NCBI RefSeq assembly: GCF_014651075.1
Contig: NZ_BMWE01000012.1
Span: 124,001 to 188,000 of the forward strand
Source: Streptomyces djakartensis
Lineage (GTDB): Bacteria > Actinomycetota > Actinomycetes > Streptomycetales > Streptomycetaceae
DNA: 64,000 nucleotides
Direction of reading: 5' to 3'
The notes beneath the pieces are model-generated. The model saw nothing but the letters and a program-made list of their open reading frames with translations. It made no database searches and was not told where the DNA came from. The translations under genes were made by a program, and so were the position numbers. Position 1 is the first letter of the stretch. The number at the start of each line of letters is the position of its first letter. Below, piece after piece: positions 16,263 through 24,257 of the stretch.

Positions 16263-16340
16263 GTGCTCTCCCCACCCGTGCTGTTTCGATGACGCCAGCG
16301 CAAACTAACACCCATGCGTGCGCTGGACACCGAAAGGGTG

Positions 16341-16397
16341 CCGACCGGTCGGTAGGAGTTGACGTGGCCTACCCACCGGTAACAGACTGGTGTTACC
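16341..16397. promoter_or_regulatory. Nested operators and promoter between TetR and acyl-CoA dehydrogenase genes
   Basis: CCGACCGGTCGG (16341-16352) is a perfect 12-bp palindrome. GGTAGG (16351-16356) pairs with CCTACC (16368-16373). GGTAACA (16378-16384) pairs with TGTTACC (16391-16397). TTGACG (16359-16364) with an 18-nt spacer and CAGACT (16383-16388) form a promoter for the dehydrogenase, so bound repressor would cover both hexamers. Confidence 0.7.
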
Positions 16398-16438
16398 GCA
16401 AGTAACATGCGCGACGCGCCGCCGCTGGAGGGGACGAC

Positions 16439-17662
16439 ATGGCCGAGTTCACCATGGAGCTCAACGACGAACAGAAGGAGGTCCGGGACTGGCTGCACGG
16501 CTTCGCGGCCGACGTGATCCGCCCCGCGGCCGCCGAATGGGACGAGCGTGAGGAGACTCCCTGGCCGGTCATCCAGGAGGCGGCCAAGGTCGGCATCTAC
16601 TCCCTGGACTTCTACGCCCAGCAGTACTTCGACCCCACCGGCCTCGGCATCCCGATGGCGATGGAGGAGCTGTTCTGGGGTGACGCGGGCATCGCCCTGT
16701 CCATCGTCGGCACCGGCCTCGCCGCCGTCGGCGTCCTCGCCAACGGCACCGAGGAGCAGATCGGCACCTGGATCCCGCAGATGTACGGCGACGCGAACGA
16801 CGTCAAGGTCGCCGCGTTCTGCTCCTCCGAGCCCGACGCCGGCTCCGACGTGGCCTCCATGCGCACCCGGGCCGTGTACGACGAGGCCAAGGACGAGTGG
16901 GTGCTCAACGGCACCAAGACCTGGGCGACCAACGGCGGCATCGCGGGCGTGCACGTCGTGGTCGCGGTGGTCGACCCGGAGCTCGGCTCCAAGGGGCACG
17001 CCTCCTTCATCGTCCCGCCGGGCACCGCGGGCCTGTCCCAGGGGCAGAAGTTCAAGAAGCACGGCATCCGCGCCTCGCACACCGCCGAGGTGGTCCTGGA
17101 GGACGTGCGCGTCCCCGGCTCCTGCCTGCTCGGCGGCAAGGAGAAGCTGGACGAGCGGCTGGCCCGCGCCCGGGAGAGGGCGAAGCAGGGCGAGCGCGTC
17201 AAGAACGCGGCGATGGCCACCTTCGAGGCGAGCCGCCCCGCGGTCGGGGCCATGGCGGTCGGTACGGCCCGCGCCGCGTACGAGGTCGCCCTCGACTACG
17301 CCAGGACACGTGAGCAGTTCGGACGGCCGATCATCGACAACCAGGGAGTCGCCTTCCAGCTCGCGGACATGCGGACGTCCATCGACGCGGCGCGGCTGCT
17401 GGTGTGGCGGGCGTCGTGGATGGCGGTCAACGGCAAGCCGTTCACGGCGGCGGAGGGCTCGATGTCCAAGCTGTTCGCGAGCGAGACGGCGAAGAAGGTC
17501 ACGTCCCAGGCGATCCAGATCCTGGGCGGCAACGGCTACACGCGGGAGTACCCGGTCGAGCGGATGCACCGCGACGCGGCCATCTACACGATCTTCGAGG
17601 GCACGAGCGAGATCCAGCGGCTGGTGATCGCGCGCACGCTGGCGGGGGTGCCGATCCGCTAG
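16439..17662 (+). CDS. Acyl-CoA dehydrogenase
   Basis: 407 residues. FAD enzyme that introduces the alpha-beta double bond in acyl-CoA during beta-oxidation. N-terminal, middle and C-terminal domains are complete: AAFCSSEPDAGSDVASM, then TREQFGRPIIDNQGVAFQLADM, ILGGNGYTREYPVERMHRDA, and catalytic E387 in IFEGTSEIQ. GGAGGGG lies about 8 nt before the ATG. It stands alone under the divergent TetR gene and ends in a gene-end repeat. Chain-length preference cannot be read from the sequence. Confidence 0.94.
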   Translation: MAEFTMELNDEQKEVRDWLHGFAADVIRPAAAEWDEREETPWPVIQEAAKVGIYSLDFYAQQYFDPTGLGIPMAMEELFWGDAGIALSIVGTGLAAVGVLANGTEEQIGTWIPQMYGDANDVKVAAFCSSEPDAGSDVASMRTRAVYDEAKDEWVLNGTKTWATNGGIAGVHVVVAVVDPELGSKGHASFIVPPGTAGLSQGQKFKKHGIRASHTAEVVLEDVRVPGSCLLGGKEKLDERLARARERAKQGERVKNAAMATFEASRPAVGAMAVGTARAAYEVALDYARTREQFGRPIIDNQGVAFQLADMRTSIDAARLLVWRASWMAVNGKPFTAAEGSMSKLFASETAKKVTSQAIQILGGNGYTREYPVERMHRDAAIYTIFEGTSEIQRLVIARTLAGVPIR

Positions 17663-17699
17663 CGCCGCGGCGGGGTGCTGTGCGATCCGGTCCGCGGGC

Positions 17700-17735
17700 C
17701 GTCCGTGGCTGATCGCGCAGTTCCCCGCGCCCCTT
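17700..17735 (-). repeat. Gene-end repeat, copy 3
   Basis: On the minus strand it reads TGAAGGGGCGCGGGGAACTG and continues GCGCGATCAGCCAC, matching the core of copies 1 and 2. It starts within the stop of the DUF6213-type gene and lies between it and the convergent acyl-CoA dehydrogenase. Confidence 0.65.
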
Positions 17736-17971
17736 CAGGGCGCGCCACCGCTGCTGTGCGCGATGCACGCCACGTCGATCCGGTCGGCCAGCTTCGCGAG
17801 CTCGATCGTCAGCGCGGCGACCGTGTCCTCGTCCAGCCCCTCTTCCCCGGCCTCCACCAGACGCAGCCACCGCCCACCCATCGTCCGAAGCAGCTTGCTC
17901 ACATCGGCCGCGGCCACCTGCAAGGTCCCGCGGTCGTCGACGATCAACGGCAGAGTCACTTCGCGGTTCAC
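17735..17971 (-). CDS. Small DUF6213-like protein
   Basis: 78 residues, starting VNREVTLPLIVDDRGTLQVAA. I recall this as a conserved Streptomyces family (DUF6213) of unknown function; the match is from memory. It is acidic, with a leucine-rich central part and no membrane segment or signal. GTG at 17971 is preceded at 7 nt by TACGAT, a leaderless-type arrangement, and no ribosome site is seen. It lies 25 bp beyond the aldehyde dehydrogenase stop on the same strand. Confidence 0.75.
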   Translation of the reverse strand: MNREVTLPLIVDDRGTLQVAAADVSKLLRTMGGRWLRLVEAGEEGLDEDTVAALTIELAKLADRIDVACIAHSSGGAP

Positions 17972-17996
17972 AGACGGGATCGTAGCCTCGCAATAC

Positions 17997-19382
17997 TCAC
18001 GCACCGTGCCAAACGGTCGTGATGTTGCAGAACTCGCGGATTCCGTGCCCGGACAGCTCACGCCCGTACCCGGACCGCTTCACACCGCCGAACGGGAACG
18101 CCGGATGGGACGCCGTCATGCCGTTGACGTACACCCCGCCGGCCTCCAGGTCCCTGACGAACCGGTCCACCTCGGCCTCGTCCCGCGTCCACACGTTCGA
18201 ACTCAGGCCGAACGGCGAGTCGTTCGCGATGAGTACGGCCTCGTCCAGGTCCGCCGCCCGGTACAGCGTCGCGACCGGCCCGAACGCCTCCTCCCGGTGG
18301 ATCCGCATCTCCCGCGTGATGCCCGCGAGGATCGTCGGCCGGAAGTACCAGCCGGGCCCGTCCGGCCGTTCACCACCGCACAGCACCTCGGCCCCGCCGC
18401 GCACCGCGTCGTCGACCAGTTCCTCCAGGTCGCGCAGCCCCTGCTCGCTGGAGAGCGGCCCGACCTCGGTCTCGTCGGACAGCGGGTCGCCCACCTTCAG
18501 CGCCCTCATGCCCTCGGCGAAGCGCTCGGCGAAGGCGTCGTAGACGTCCGTGTGCACGATGAACCGCTTCGCGGCGATGCAGGACTGCCCGGTGTTCTGC
18601 ACCCGTGCGGTCACCGCGACCTTGGCGGCCCGGTCGATGTCGGCGGACGGCATGACGACGAACGGGTCGCTGCCGCCCAGCTCCAGCACCGTCTTCTTGA
18701 CCATGTCCCCGGCGGTGGAGGCGACCGCACGCCCGGCCGGTTCGCTGCCGGTGAGCGTCGCCGCCCTGACCCGCTCGTCGCGCAGGATGTCGTCGACCGC
18801 GGCGGAGCCGATCAGCAGGGTCTGGAAACAGCCCTCGGTGAAGCCCGCCCGGTGGAACAGGTCCTCCAGGTACAGGGCGGTCTGCGGGACGTTCGAAGCG
18901 TGCTTGAGCAGTCCCACGTTCCCCGCCATCAGCGCGGGCGCGGCGAAGCGGACCACCTGCCAGAGCGGGAAGTTCCACGGCATCACCGCCAGCACCGGGC
19001 CGAGCGGCCGGTAGCGCACCCGCACCCGTGCGGCGCCGGAGTCCTTGACGTCGGCCTCGGCGGGTTCCTCGTCGGCGAGCAGCTCCTCGGCGTGGTCCGC
19101 GTACCAGCGCATCGCCTTGGCGCACTTCGCGGCCTCGGCCCGGGCCTGCCGGATCGGCTTGCCCATCTCGGTGGTCATCACCCGGGCGATGTCCTGCTGG
19201 TCCTCTTCGAGGAGGTCGGCGGCCTTGTGCAGCAGCCGGGCGCGCTCGTCGAACGTCGTCGTCCGGTAGGTGCGGAAGGTGGCCTCCGCGAGCTGGAGCC
19301 GGCGCTCGATCTCCTCCTCGCCCATGGCCTCGTACGTCTTGAGCGTCTCGCCGTTCGCCGGGTTCACCGTTGCGATGGGCAT
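17997..19382 (-). CDS. NAD(P)-dependent aldehyde dehydrogenase (succinate-semialdehyde type)
   Basis: 461 residues. Oxidises an aldehyde to the acid. Catalytic residues are present: N137 in PWNFPL, E234 in LELGGSDPF and nucleophile C268 in NTGQSCIA. Overall length and the MPWNFPLWQVVRFAAPALMAGN region resemble the GabD/Sad branch, so succinate semialdehyde is the likeliest substrate. GGGAGGTC sits about 7 nt before the ATG. No GABA aminotransferase is adjacent, so pathway assignment stays open. Confidence 0.9.
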   Translation of the reverse strand: MPIATVNPANGETLKTYEAMGEEEIERRLQLAEATFRTYRTTTFDERARLLHKAADLLEEDQQDIARVMTTEMGKPIRQARAEAAKCAKAMRWYADHAEELLADEEPAEADVKDSGAARVRVRYRPLGPVLAVMPWNFPLWQVVRFAAPALMAGNVGLLKHASNVPQTALYLEDLFHRAGFTEGCFQTLLIGSAAVDDILRDERVRAATLTGSEPAGRAVASTAGDMVKKTVLELGGSDPFVVMPSADIDRAAKVAVTARVQNTGQSCIAAKRFIVHTDVYDAFAERFAEGMRALKVGDPLSDETEVGPLSSEQGLRDLEELVDDAVRGGAEVLCGGERPDGPGWYFRPTILAGITREMRIHREEAFGPVATLYRAADLDEAVLIANDSPFGLSSNVWTRDEAEVDRFVRDLEAGGVYVNGMTASHPAFPFGGVKRSGYGRELSGHGIREFCNITTVWHGA

Positions 19383-19458
19383 GGCCGACCTCCCTCGGTG
19401 CGGGCTGTGTCTCGACCTTCCCGCGCGGCGGAGGGGATCGCAACGCGGGAGCGTCTCC

Positions 19459-19917
19459 TCAGAGCGAGTGCTCCGCCAGGCGGTCGAGAAACGCGGCCTG
19501 CGCCTTGACGATCACCTCGCGGCCCCGGTCCAGGCCGAACCACGCCACCCGGTCCAGCTCGGGGAAGTCCTGGAGCCGCCCGGAGCGCGGCGGCCACTCC
19601 ATCCGGAAGGTGCCGGGCGCGATCGCCGCCGGGTCGAGGTCGGCCTCGACCGCCCAGGCGGTGACGGTCTTGCCGCCGGTCTGCCGGACCTCGCCCAGGG
19701 CGATGGCCTCGCCGTCGGGCGGCGGCAGCCCCAGCTCCTCCTCGAACTCGCGGCGGGCCGCGGCGAGCGGGGACTCGTCGGGCTCGTACTCGCCCTTGGG
19801 GATGGTCCACGCCCCCTCCTCGCGCCGGGCGAAGAAGGGGCCGCCCATGTGGCCGAGCAGCACTTCGGGGCCGTCCTGCGCGGGGCGGAAGAGCAGCAGA
19901 CCGGCACTGTGCTTCAC
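19459..19917 (-). CDS. NUDIX hydrolase
   Basis: 152 residues. Nudix box about 42-64 (GEYEPDESPLAAARREFEEELGL), with the expected glycine, REFEEE and hydrophobic positions. Hydrolyses a nucleoside diphosphate derivative; substrate unknown. Its GTG start overlaps the TGA of the DNA ligase gene (GTGA), so the two are translated together, which suggests a link to DNA repair such as pool cleaning. KGEYEPDE and WTIPKG resemble the diadenosine/diphosphoinositol polyphosphate (Ap4A-like) branch. Confidence 0.9.
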   Translation of the reverse strand: MKHSAGLLLFRPAQDGPEVLLGHMGGPFFARREEGAWTIPKGEYEPDESPLAAARREFEEELGLPPPDGEAIALGEVRQTGGKTVTAWAVEADLDPAAIAPGTFRMEWPPRSGRLQDFPELDRVAWFGLDRGREVIVKAQAAFLDRLAEHSL

Positions 19918-21452
19918 GGCTTCACCTCAGGGTGTGCCGCCAGCAGCGTCTCGACCGTGTCGGCGTCCTCCGGGTGCTTGTCCTCCCGGTAGCGGATGAC
20001 GCGGGCGAAGCGGAGGGTGACGCCGGCCGGGTAGCGGGTGGAGCGCTGCAGCCCGTCGTAGGCGATCTCGACGACGAGTTCGGGGCGCACGGTCACGACG
20101 TGGCCGTCGTCGTCGACGGCGAGCCGCTTGAGCCGTTCGGTCTGCCAGGTGAGCATCGCGTCGGTCATGCCCTTGAAGGTCTTGCCCAGCATGGCGAGGC
20201 CGCCGTCGGCCGTGCGGGCGCCGAGGTGGAGGTTGGAGAGCCTGCCGGTGCGACGGCCGTGACCCCACTCGGCGGCCAGGACGACCAGGTCCAGAGTGTG
20301 GACGGGCTTGACCTTCAGCCAGGCCGCGCCGCGCCGGCCCGCACTGTAGGGGGCGTCCAGGGCCTTGGCGACGACGCCCTCGTGGCCGCGCTTCAGCGTC
20401 GCGGCGAGGAACTCCTCGGCCGGGTCCACGTCGCCGGGGCCGGACACCAGCGTGCGCCGTACGCGCATCGGCTCGGGGACGAGCCGGGCCAGCTCGGCGT
20501 GCCGCTCGGCGAACGGCAGGTCGAGCAGGTCGTGGCCGTCGACGGACAGCGCGTCGAAGAAGACGGGGGAGACGGGGACCGCGCGGGCGGCCGTCGTCAC
20601 GTCCGTGCGGGAGCCGACGCGCCCGGCGATCTCCTGGAACGAGCGGGGGCGCCCGCCTTCGTCGAAGGAGATCACCTCGCCGTCCAGGATGAACCGCTCG
20701 CCCCGCAACTCCAGCGCGGCGGCCGTCACTTCGGGCAGGCGGTCGGTGATGTCGTCGAGTGTGCGGGTGTACAGCCGCACCGCGTCGCCGTCCCGGTGCA
20801 CCTGGACGCGGATACCGTCCAGTTTCTCCTCGACCGCGCAGGCGCCGAGCTTGTCCACCGCCTCGGCGACCGAGGAGGCGCTGTGCGCCAGCATCGGCCA
20901 GACCGGGCGGCCGACGGTGAGGCGGAAGCGGTCCAGGGCGGCGGGGCCGTCCGCGAGCAGCGCCTCGGCCACCGTCTGCAGGGAGCCCGCGAGCATCACC
21001 GCCCGCCGCACATCCGCCGGGGGCGCCCCGGTCGCCTGGGCCAGACCTTCGACCGCGACCGCGTCCAGTGCCCCCTGCCGCACCTCGCCGGTGAGCAGAC
21101 CGACCAGGAACCGCTGCTCCTCCTCGGTGGCCGCGCCCATCAACTCAGCGACCAGCCGGGCCCGTTCCGTCTGGGAACCGGGGCCGGACACCTCGGCGAG
21201 CACCGACAGCCGGGCGTCCACGTCCCGTACGGTCAGGCCCGGCTCGGCGGCCGGGGCGACCGGGCGGCTCAGCACCTTCCAGCCGACGCCGATCCGGCCC
21301 TGCGGCAGCCGTCCCGCCAGGTAGGGGATGACGATCGGCACGTCCCGCGCCTCGGCGTCCCGGAACAGCTCCGCGAGCAGGGCGGTCTTCCGGGACCGCG
21401 CCGAGGTGGCGGCGACCTCCTGGGACACTCGGGCCAGCCGGTGCAGCAGCAT
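19914..21452 (-). CDS. ligB: ATP-dependent DNA ligase (LigB type)
   Basis: 512 residues. An N-terminal DNA-binding domain (about 1-170) is followed by the adenylation domain, with motif I EKLDGIR and adenylated lysine K210. Further motifs: ILDGEVISFD (III), GHEGVVAKALDAPY (IV) and AWLKVKP (V). The C-terminal OB-fold ends RVIRYREDKHPEDADT. This resembles mycobacterial LigB and archaeal-type ligases and has no LigD polymerase or nuclease domain. ATG at 21452 is preferred over 21467 (MLLHRLARVS fits the family N-terminus). Accessory role in repair alongside NAD-dependent LigA. Confidence 0.92.
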   Translation of the reverse strand: MLLHRLARVSQEVAATSARSRKTALLAELFRDAEARDVPIVIPYLAGRLPQGRIGVGWKVLSRPVAPAAEPGLTVRDVDARLSVLAEVSGPGSQTERARLVAELMGAATEEEQRFLVGLLTGEVRQGALDAVAVEGLAQATGAPPADVRRAVMLAGSLQTVAEALLADGPAALDRFRLTVGRPVWPMLAHSASSVAEAVDKLGACAVEEKLDGIRVQVHRDGDAVRLYTRTLDDITDRLPEVTAAALELRGERFILDGEVISFDEGGRPRSFQEIAGRVGSRTDVTTAARAVPVSPVFFDALSVDGHDLLDLPFAERHAELARLVPEPMRVRRTLVSGPGDVDPAEEFLAATLKRGHEGVVAKALDAPYSAGRRGAAWLKVKPVHTLDLVVLAAEWGHGRRTGRLSNLHLGARTADGGLAMLGKTFKGMTDAMLTWQTERLKRLAVDDDGHVVTVRPELVVEIAYDGLQRSTRYPAGVTLRFARVIRYREDKHPEDADTVETLLAAHPEVKP

Positions 21453-21497
21453 GCAGTCATGGTGCACCGGAGGCGATGCCTCTACACCTGGGGCGGC

Positions 21498-21603
21498 CGT
21501 CGTCGGGATCGGTCATCGGCGGCTCCGGTGATCGCGGAGTCGGCGCGGTTGCCCTCGCTCGGCCGCGTCGGGGGTCGGTCATCGCCGTGGCCCGTGATCA
21601 CGT
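21498..21603. repeat. Pair of imperfect 36-bp direct repeats
   Basis: Copy 1 about 21498-21533 and copy 2 about 21567-21603. Both begin CGTCGGG, share GTCGGTCATCG or ATCGGTCATCG, and end in GTGATC(G/A)CG. Both lie in the 159-bp gap before ligB, downstream of the reductase stop. They may be paired binding sites for ligB control. Confidence 0.45.
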
Positions 21604-21611
21604 GTGTGGCC

Positions 21612-22541
21612 TCACACCCGCAGGGCGGCGTCGAGGTCCGCCATCAGCAGGTCCCCGACGATCGCGGCCGCCGCCCGGTACCCGCCGCTCGCCGCGTGCA
21701 CGACCTGCTCGCCGAAGCCGATCGCGTTGCCCGCCGCCCACACGCCCGGCACCGTCGTCAGGCCCGTCGCGTCGACCACCGGGTACGCGCCGAAGGGCGT
21801 CTCGTGCAGCTCGGCGCCGAGCCGTTCCAGCAGCCCGGTGCGCGGGACCGCGTGCGGGGCGACGAACAGCACGGAGCGGGTGTGCGTCGTACCGTCCGCC
21901 AGCCGGACGCCGGTCAGCCGGTCGTCCTCGGTCACGAGCCCCGCGACCTCGCCCGGCACCACGTCCACCCCGGCCGCCGCGAGCCGGCGCAGATCCTCGT
22001 CGGACAGCTCCTCCTCGGCGACCGCGTGCAGGAAGAACCGCACGTCCTTCGACCACCGGGACACCATCAGCGCCTGTTGCACGCTGTTGGGGCTCGTCCC
22101 GAGCACCCCGAACGGCTGGTCGCGCACCTCCCAGCCGTGGCAGAACGGGCAGTGCAGCACGTCCCGGCCGAACCGCTCGGCGACTCCGGGGACGGCCGGA
22201 AGCTCGTCCTGCAGTCCGGTCGCGACGACCAGCCGCCGGGCCCGCACGGTCCGCCCGCCGGCAAGCACCACGGCGAAGTCACCGCCCTTCGCCACCTCCA
22301 CCACCCGGTCCCGGACGAGCTCCACGCCGTAGCGCGCGATCTCCTCCCGGCCGACGGCCAGGAACTCGGCGGGCGGCATCCCGTCCCGCGACAGATAGCC
22401 CTGCATGTGCGCGGCGGGCGCGTTGCGCGGCTCGCCCGCGTCGACGACCAGCGTGCGCTGCCGGGCCCGGCCCAGCACCAGAGCCGCGGACAGGCCCGCT
22501 GCACCGCCGCCGACGACCACGACGGCGTACCTCTCGGTCAT
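21612..22541 (-). CDS. Thioredoxin reductase-like FAD/NAD(P) oxidoreductase
   Basis: 309 residues. FAD-binding GGGAAGLSAALVLGRA near the N-terminus and redox-active C131-P-F-C134 followed by HGWE, which fits the ferredoxin/thioredoxin-reductase-like branch rather than canonical TrxB (CATC). The C-terminal FAD motif is GVWAAGNAIGFGEQVVHAASGGYRAA. GGAGGTG precedes the ATG. It is divergent from an XRE-cupin regulator over a 78-bp gap. Physiological electron acceptor unknown. Confidence 0.9.
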   Translation of the reverse strand: MTERYAVVVVGGGAAGLSAALVLGRARQRTLVVDAGEPRNAPAAHMQGYLSRDGMPPAEFLAVGREEIARYGVELVRDRVVEVAKGGDFAVVLAGGRTVRARRLVVATGLQDELPAVPGVAERFGRDVLHCPFCHGWEVRDQPFGVLGTSPNSVQQALMVSRWSKDVRFFLHAVAEEELSDEDLRRLAAAGVDVVPGEVAGLVTEDDRLTGVRLADGTTHTRSVLFVAPHAVPRTGLLERLGAELHETPFGAYPVVDATGLTTVPGVWAAGNAIGFGEQVVHAASGGYRAAAAIVGDLLMADLDAALRV

Positions 22542-22584
22542 GGTGACCACCTCCGCGAGCGAGCGTCGCTCCAGTGCCACGGGA

Positions 22585-22613
22585 TTGACAAACGCCTTTG
22601 CCGAATCTGCAAT
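22585..22613 (+). promoter_or_regulatory. Promoter for the XRE-cupin gene, with inverted repeat
   Basis: TTGACA (22585-22590), 17-nt spacer, TGCAAT (22608-22613); the ATG at 22620 would be at or next to the transcription start, i.e. leaderless. TTGC (22598-22601) and GCAA (22609-22612) form a small inverted repeat over the -10, a possible autoregulatory site. Confidence 0.65.
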
Positions 22614-22619
22614 ACGACC

Positions 22620-23192
22620 ATGACGACGGACGAGGTACTCGCGGGTGTCGGCCCCCGGCTGCGGCAGATGCGCAAGGAGCGCGAGGTGACCCTCGCGGCG
22701 CTCTCCGAGACCACCGGCATCTCCGTCAGCACCCTGTCGCGGCTGGAATCCGGCCTCCGTAAACCCAGTCTGGAACTGCTGCTGCCCATCGCGCGCGCTC
22801 ACCGGGTGGCCCTCGATGAGCTGGTCGGGGCCCCGCCCACGGGTGATCCGCGGGTGCGGTCCAAGCCGATCGTGATGGGCGGGCGCACCCACTGGCCGCT
22901 CACCCGCCAGCCCGGCGGCCTCCAGGCCTACAAGGTGCTGGAGCCGCAGCGGAGGCTGGAGCCGGACCCGCGCACGCACGAGGGCTACGAGTGGCTGTAC
23001 GTGCTGTCCGGGAAGCTCCGCCTCGTGCTGGGCGAGCACGACGTGGTGCTCACGGCCGGGGAGGCCGCCGAGTTCGACACCCGGGTGCCGCACTGGTTCG
23101 GGTCGACGGGGGAGGGCCCGGTGGAGTTCCTCAGTCTGTTCGGGCCGCAGGGGGAGCGGATGCATGTGCGGGCGCGGCCCAGGCGGACGTGA
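22620..23192 (+). CDS. XRE-family regulator with C-terminal cupin domain
   Basis: 190 residues. Helix-turn-helix about 10-66 (RLRQMRKEREVTLAALSETTGISVSTLSRLESG) and a cupin sensor about 105-182 (THEGYEWLYVLSGKLRLVLGE, FDTRVPHWFG). Proteins of this build usually repress a divergent catabolic or redox gene and respond to a small ligand or metal held in the cupin. The divergent reductase gene is the obvious target. No ribosome site is seen before the ATG, consistent with the leaderless promoter. Confidence 0.9.
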   Translation: MTTDEVLAGVGPRLRQMRKEREVTLAALSETTGISVSTLSRLESGLRKPSLELLLPIARAHRVALDELVGAPPTGDPRVRSKPIVMGGRTHWPLTRQPGGLQAYKVLEPQRRLEPDPRTHEGYEWLYVLSGKLRLVLGEHDVVLTAGEAAEFDTRVPHWFGSTGEGPVEFLSLFGPQGERMHVRARPRRT

Positions 23193-23204
23193 CGCGTCCG
23201 ACTG

Positions 23205-23234
23205 TTCCCAGAACGGCAAGCGACCGCTTAGTAT
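23205..23234 (+). promoter_or_regulatory. Promoter and operator of the oxidoreductase-ACAD operon
   Basis: TTCCCA (23205-23210), 18-nt spacer and TAGTAT (23229-23234). The inverted repeat AAGC-GACC-GCTT (23218-23229) lies inside the spacer and touches the -10, a position suited to a TetR-type repressor encoded elsewhere. Confidence 0.6.
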
Positions 23235-23288
23235 GCGAACCGACCCCGGTCAGACGACGCAGTCGACGCAGTCCCGTGGAGGCCCCGC

Positions 23289-24257
23289 ATGCAGGCATGG
23301 CACGTGCACGAGAACGGCGAGCCGAGCGAGGTGATGCGGCTCGAGGACACCGAGCCGCCCACGCCCGGTGACGGGCAGGTCCTGCTGAGGGTGCGCGCCG
23401 CGAACGTCAACTTCCCGGACGCCCTGCTGTGCCGGGGCCAGTACCAGGTCAGGCCGCCGCTGCCGTTCACCCCGGGCGTGGAGATCTGCGGTGAGACGGA
23501 GGACGGCCGCCGGGTGATCGCCAACCCGGCACTGCCGTACGGCGGCTTCGCCGAGTACGCCGTCGCGGACTCGGCCGCCCTGCTGCCCGCGCCGGACGCC
23601 CTGGACGACGCGGAGGCCGCCGCCCTGCACATCGGCTACCAGACGGGCTGGTTCGGTCTGCACCGCCGCGCCGGTCTGGAAGCCGGGGAGACGCTGCTCG
23701 TCCACGCTGCCGCAGGAGGGGTCGGCAGCGCGGCCGTGCAGCTGGGGAAGGCCGCCGGCGCCACCGTCATCGGTGTCGTCGGCGGCCCCGGGAAGGCAAA
23801 GGCCGCCCGCGAGCTGGGCTGCGACGTCGTGATCGACCGGCGCTCCCAGGACGTCGTGTCGGCCGTCAAGGAGGCCACCGGCGGCCGGGGCGCCGACGTG
23901 ATCTACGACCCGGTCGGCGGTGAGGCCTACGCCCAGTCCGCGAAGGCCGTCGCCTTCGAGGGGCGCATCGTGGTCGTCGGCTTCGCCAGCGGAACCATCC
24001 CCAGCCCGGGCCTGAACCACGCCCTGGTGAAGAACTACTCGATCCTCGGCCTGCACTGGGGCCTGTACAACACCAAGAACCCGAAGCTGGTCCAGCACTG
24101 CCACGAGCAGCTCACCGAGCTGGCCGCCCGGGGCGCGATCAAGCCGCTGGTGAGCGAGCGCGTGCCGCTCGCCGGGGCCGCCGCCGCCGTGCAGAAGGTC
24201 GCGGACGGCCTCACCACAGGCCGGATCGCCGTCGTCATGGAGGAGGCAGCAGCATGA
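23289..24257 (+). CDS. NADPH:quinone oxidoreductase-like MDR protein
   Basis: 322 residues. Zinc-free medium-chain reductase: no structural cysteine cluster, Rossmann motif AAAGGVGSAAVQLGKAAGA, and RGADVIYDPVGG. Members reduce quinones or enoyl groups with NADPH. It heads a three-gene operon with two acyl-CoA dehydrogenases joined by ATGA overlaps, so it may act as an enoyl reductase or handle an activated intermediate of the same pathway. GGAGG lies 6 nt before the ATG. Confidence 0.9.
   Translation: MQAWHVHENGEPSEVMRLEDTEPPTPGDGQVLLRVRAANVNFPDALLCRGQYQVRPPLPFTPGVEICGETEDGRRVIANPALPYGGFAEYAVADSAALLPAPDALDDAEAAALHIGYQTGWFGLHRRAGLEAGETLLVHAAAGGVGSAAVQLGKAAGATVIGVVGGPGKAKAARELGCDVVIDRRSQDVVSAVKEATGGRGADVIYDPVGGEAYAQSAKAVAFEGRIVVVGFASGTIPSPGLNHALVKNYSILGLHWGLYNTKNPKLVQHCHEQLTELAARGAIKPLVSERVPLAGAAAAVQKVADGLTTGRIAVVMEEAAA

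Noticed and set aside
19932..23192. 1086-codon plus-strand open frame over ligB and the reductase gene
   Set aside because: Only its last 190 codons (from 22620) encode a recognisable protein; the rest is antisense to genes with clear motifs and follows from high third-position GC.
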